Shown: positions 60,291-64,000 of the stretch, one piece after another
Layout of the letters: each line of letters opens with the position of its first letter
How positions within the stretch are numbered: position 1 is the stretch's first letter
Source of the DNA: Brassica napus
Lineage: Eukaryota; Streptophyta; Magnoliopsida; Brassicales; Brassicaceae
Assembly (NCBI RefSeq): GCF_020379485.1
Contig: NW_026014648.1
Location: 106,001 to 170,000, forward strand
Length of the DNA stretch: 64,000 nt
Direction: 5' to 3'
Translations under genes and position numbers: made by a program
The notes under the pieces: generated by a model
Databases searched by the model: none
The model's input: the letters and a program-made list of their open reading frames with translations, nothing else
What the model was told of the DNA's origin: nothing

Positions 60291-60315
60291 TTCTCCCCCC
60301 CCCCCCCCCCCCCCC
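60291..60315 (-). promoter_or_regulatory. E6 polypurine tract (G21 on minus strand)
   Basis: TTCT then 21 C on the plus strand, i.e. an unbroken G21 followed by AGAA directly before the LTR in element sense. Unusually long and pure for a polypurine tract. Confidence 0.8.
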
Positions 60316-62946
60316 TTAAAGAATTCGTCCCCGAATTTTGAAAACGTAGCTGTACACTCTTTACTGAACAGTCTCTAAAAGAGTTCTAGATATTAGCTCT
60401 GACCTTATCTTAATCTGCCCATATCAAAACAACTCATGGTCGATTCCTTGATTTCCCCCAACCGATCCTTTTTTTTTCTGAGCAGCCACTTTCAAGATAA
60501 CCAAATTCTTTACTCTGCACACTCTTGTGATCTGCGGTCTGCATACTTTTACTAACAATCTTGTCTTTGTAGACTATCACATCTCAACATTTTCTATCTG
60601 GCTTTCTCCCATAACAGCAACATGAAATTTGGAACGTTAGGTGATATGCCATACGTGAAAGTAACATCTCCAGTCTGGTGAATGTTAACTTGTTTAACCG
60701 TGCAACAATCAAACAAGTACATGCACGATCAATCACACCAACATGATTCGGACCAGGGGTGCTACTCTCAAATACGCAAACACCCATTCCAATGTCAACC
60801 ATCCTTTCAATGCCTTAACCACATCTTCATCATTCTTGTTTATCAGTCTGTCTTCTACTCTGCACCTTTTCATCTTTTACTTTTTAAACAATCAAGTTAC
60901 TAGAGTACACTTCTTCACCTTTTTCCCAAAAGGTTTTGAACTTGCCAGACTGATATGAGCGATGCTCAACCACTTGGTAGAGTACCATTGTAGGCCATTG
61001 GCGACTAGTCTTCTTCCAAAAAAATTCTTTCCTCAATATCCTAATTGAGCTCGGTAACTAGATAGCCAATCTCATTCTAGATAGAAACATAGCACTCTAA
61101 CGGAAGTCCTATGGAATGGGGAAAGTCATACCACAAATTTTAACAGGCACCCAGTACTTCCAAGAATAAGAACGGGTACTTGAATTCAATAAAGTGAATC
61201 CTACTTACAACTATGACACTACTCAGGAACTACAACTACGTGTGGTTCTCGAATCAAACACAATATGGACGGAAAATTCCATCCATAGGCAAGGTCTCTT
61301 ACGAAACCTTGATCACAATTCACATTTTTTGTAATTTCAATCATTCATAAAATTTTAAAAATGCACACAACACACAATGGGATAAGAAGCAAACCTGTGG
61401 TTGGACCTTTCAGGTGTTTTGACGGTCCAGGCAACTATAAAGTGTAGGCTCTACCCAAATAGCCTAACACTTGGATGTGGACTAACGGTAAGGAAAAGCG
61501 AACAAGTTCAACAAGTGTTATCCTAGGTATAGGTAACATAGATCAGGTAACTTCATGAGGAAAGGTAACCTAAAATCCTAACTCTTCACAAGAACCACCA
61601 AAGCGCGAATGATGTAAACATTCCAGGATTTCCCACACTTTGACAATCACGACCATTCTGTCCTTGCTAGTCACAACCATAACGGCTCAAAGTCCTCAAT
61701 CTTGATTTGATGAAATGTACAACCAAAATCAACCCCAACGACTAATTTAACTCACTGCTTGATACTGACCTTTAATATGCACCAGTTGGAAAATAAACGG
61801 TCTGCATGACTTGGTTAACTTCTTCAGCAATAATAGCTTCTTTAACATTCACGTCATACTCTAACATCTCCTCGGAGCTTTGAAACTCCATGGTCTTTTA
61901 TCTACTCCAAAATTCTTGGCTAAGTTCCCAAAGATTTTCCGTATGATCGTTGGCTTATTCTTCAAACCATAATCGATGAATCCAATTCACTCGACCACGT
62001 ATCTCAATGCTGAAATTGTTGTATATGATTAACTCGACCTGAACCACCTTGTGTAGAAAATACTACTTCTTGAACTCTTGAAATCTGTCCAACTCGATCT
62101 CAACTCTCTGATGTAATTCTTGACTCTCGACCAACAACTCCTCGCATTCATCTTCAAATAGCTAGCTGCAAAATCCTTCTTGTAATTTTCTGAACAACAG
62201 CCACGTCAATATTATGCTCTGAGTGTTGCACCCAAATCTACCTCAAGCCAAAGTATACATCAAACGGTTTAGTCCTTCTTAAGTATCTTGTGGTCCCAAC
62301 TTCTTCTTCTTTGCATCGTATGCTTCATGATATTTTGTTATAAACAGAATGCTTCTGGGGCTTCCATTATCTTATAATACAATCAAACCATATCTTCCTC
62401 TAATGCTAAGCTTGAAACAAATGCTGAAGAAATCATGCTTGTATGGCTCTGGTGCTTATACATCTTAGCATGAGTTGGTTACACTTGAGAAACTGGAATA
62501 ATAAGTGCATCTATGTGATCAAGTGTTGTCGAATCGCTCTGAACCGGATCACAAACATCACCCACCTTGACTCGATAACACACGAGTCCAGAGATGTATT
62601 CAATGTATCAACATTATCCCATATATCTCTCTAAGGAATTGGCATCCCCCACCAGAATTTAAAAGAATGGCAGGAAGGCATGAGGTTACTGATTCCTAAC
62701 AGGACGGCAGTGAACCCCACCATGAGGGTAGCAAACTGGAGCCTGATGATTGTAACATCGGTAAGTACGGTCCACCCGTTCAAGCTTTTCTCGGTGCTTC
62801 TGCTATGAAAAATCACTGTTAGGTAATTACCCACGACTATCTATCCTAAAATGAAGGAACCAGCCAGCATATCCTAGTTATCCTTGCGACTCATTTTGAC
62901 TCAAATAACATTTGAAGCAAGTCAAATTCTAGCATCTTATAACCAT
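60316..62946. other. E6 interior without coding capacity
   Basis: 2.6 kb, A/T-rich. No frame over about 75 codons on the minus strand and none with Gag, zinc-knuckle, protease, RT or integrase motifs. Reads as a non-autonomous (LARD-like) interior or a fully decayed one. Confidence 0.7.
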
Positions 62947-62958
62947 GCTCTGATACCA
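62947..62958 (-). promoter_or_regulatory. E6 primer binding site (initiator Met tRNA)
   Basis: GCTCTGATACCA on the plus strand is TGGTATCAGAGC on the minus strand, four bases from the LTR at 62963. It fixes the element's orientation. Confidence 0.9.
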
Positions 62959-62962
62959 CCTT

Positions 62963-64000
62963 TGTGACACCCCCGATCGTAGATGACCGGAAATTACACG
63001 GTCGATGTTCCTCGATGGTCGATCTGAGGATCTCAGAATACTTCCGATCACCTTAGACCAACAACCAAAGAACACCAACGCTCCTATCGGATATAACCTA
63101 GGCTTTTCAACCCAACAAACAATACCCGATAGTTAGTTTGTTCGGACAAGGACTAATATCATATGGAACCTGTACTTTAAAAAACATTCTTTATATATCA
63201 ATCAAAAGCATCTTACAAAATTTGTTATAAATTAACCTCGAGGTTTTCGGTCAATAAATCTTATAAATAAGAAATATCAAAACGCCTTTGCAAGGATAAT
63301 AAAACTACCGCTGGTTAATGATGTTCCTTCCTGTCCTAGAGTAAGGTCTCCCGCCTATTGGTTACCTGCTTCACAAATGAGTCATGAGTAACTAGTTTAC
63401 TCATTGAGCCTAGTCCCTCACCCTAACTCATACTTATAATATAGATATACTAAACCCGGAAAACCACATAGGCTAACAGAGCCTAGCGGGGAAATAAATA
63501 TAACCAACAACTCTATTAGATATTCCAAGATCAAACAAATAACGCTGCATGCAGTTACACGGCCTCCAGGGTGCGACCCCATCATCGTGTCTTCGTAACC
63601 TTGTTCTGTATCGCAGGAACAATTCACGGTAATGCGGGAACTTTCGGGAGAGTGAGTATACAATAAGACTTCACATGATTTATACTTATATATTTAATAT
63701 TATACATATGTATTTAGTACTTGAGAACAAGTACTACGGTTTGGAATAAACCTCTTTGATCATTCATAAATATTTATTAATTGTTTACACTAAGTAAACA
63801 CCTCACCAATTCAATATTTGAGCAAGAGACAAAGCCTATCAATCATCTACATTTTCAACCATGCAACACTAATTTATAAATCCTTAATCATCTATCTAGA
63901 CTCAGCTTTAAATCCATGTGATTGGCTAAGGAAGACTATACTCGAGCTCAAGCTAATCACACTCGACTTCTGGAATATTCTCGAGTGAAAACCACCACAA
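62963..64000 (-). repeat. E6 5' LTR (minus orientation, partial)
   Basis: 1,038 bp visible, aligning with 57788 onward with roughly 5-9% differences in the parts I compared, plus a ~147-bp deletion near 63427. Continues past the window. Confidence 0.87.

Larger units (their letters stand above)
57788..64000 (-). mobile_element. E6: reverse-oriented non-coding LTR retrotransposon in 18S (partial)
   Basis: A second insertion in the same 18S gene. Direct repeats start at 57788 (TGTGACACTCCC) and 62963 (TGTGACACCCCC). A reverse-strand initiator-Met PBS (GCTCTGATACCA, 62947-62958) beside the right repeat and a C21 tract beside the left one show minus orientation. The 2.67-kb interior has no Gag or Pol. 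Expected target GTCGG (57783-57787); its partner and the end of the 5' LTR lie beyond 64000. Confidence 0.88.

Noticed and set aside
60291..60315. C21 as an assembly or sequencing artefact only.
   Set aside because: Its position exactly beside the LTR end fits a polypurine tract, though its exact length may be uncertain.

Overview
This is repeat-dense plant nuclear DNA with no ordinary host protein gene. The organism is most likely a Brassicaceae species, probably Brassica or a close relative. Three things suggest this: a plant-type 45S rDNA promoter and 18S start, plant Ty3/gypsy clades (CRM-like, TAT, Tekay-like), and long terminal repeats (LTRs) packed with a GGTCGCTACGTAGCGACC palindrome that I associate with Brassica. 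The genus is inference.

The backbone is about 25 kb of one complex tandem repeat. It fills 1-1441, 8114-15045, 18345-19510, 20109-20207, 21575-23653 and 33862-48050. Each monomer (about 207-430 bp) has a conserved core of roughly 110 bp, containing a CCCACGTGGG palindrome and the phrase CCAAAATCACCC, plus a variable number of ACGGACGTCCTGTGTGTGCT / GACGGACACACACG subrepeats. Monomers form higher-order repeats, for example a 2.2-kb period at 41-45 kb and a block copied 2.73 kb downstream at 11-19 kb. Near 48 kb the array fades into a 45S rDNA upstream region (promoter TATATAAGGGG at 48380-48390), a 5' external transcribed spacer, and an 18S gene starting at 49119. The array therefore looks like a greatly expanded rDNA intergenic spacer.

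LTR retroelements interrupt this backbone. E1 (1442-8113) is young and intact: identical-length LTRs, 5-bp target duplication, and one uninterrupted gag-pol frame ending inside the 3' LTR. E3 (15046-18344) looks like a 3.3-kb solo LTR. E4 (20208-21574) is a solo LTR, and its truncated copy (19511-20108) arose by tandem duplication. E2 (23654-33861) is a decayed TAT-type element with only gag/protease remnants, an antisense ORF and a nested inverted E3 relative (28089 to about 30700). Two copies of a captured gypsy RT/RNase H fragment (35312-35770 and 46582-46973) were amplified with the satellite.

The 18S gene is dead. It carries many C-to-T type changes and is broken by E5 (49682-57466, Tekay-like, coding mostly deleted), resumes at 57467-57787, and is broken again by E6 (57788 to beyond the window end, reverse orientation, no coding). 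The only intact protein-coding gene is the E1 polyprotein. I found no tRNA, no CRISPR and no host gene. The region resembles a silenced NOR-edge or pericentromeric rDNA spacer that has repeatedly received LTR retrotransposons.
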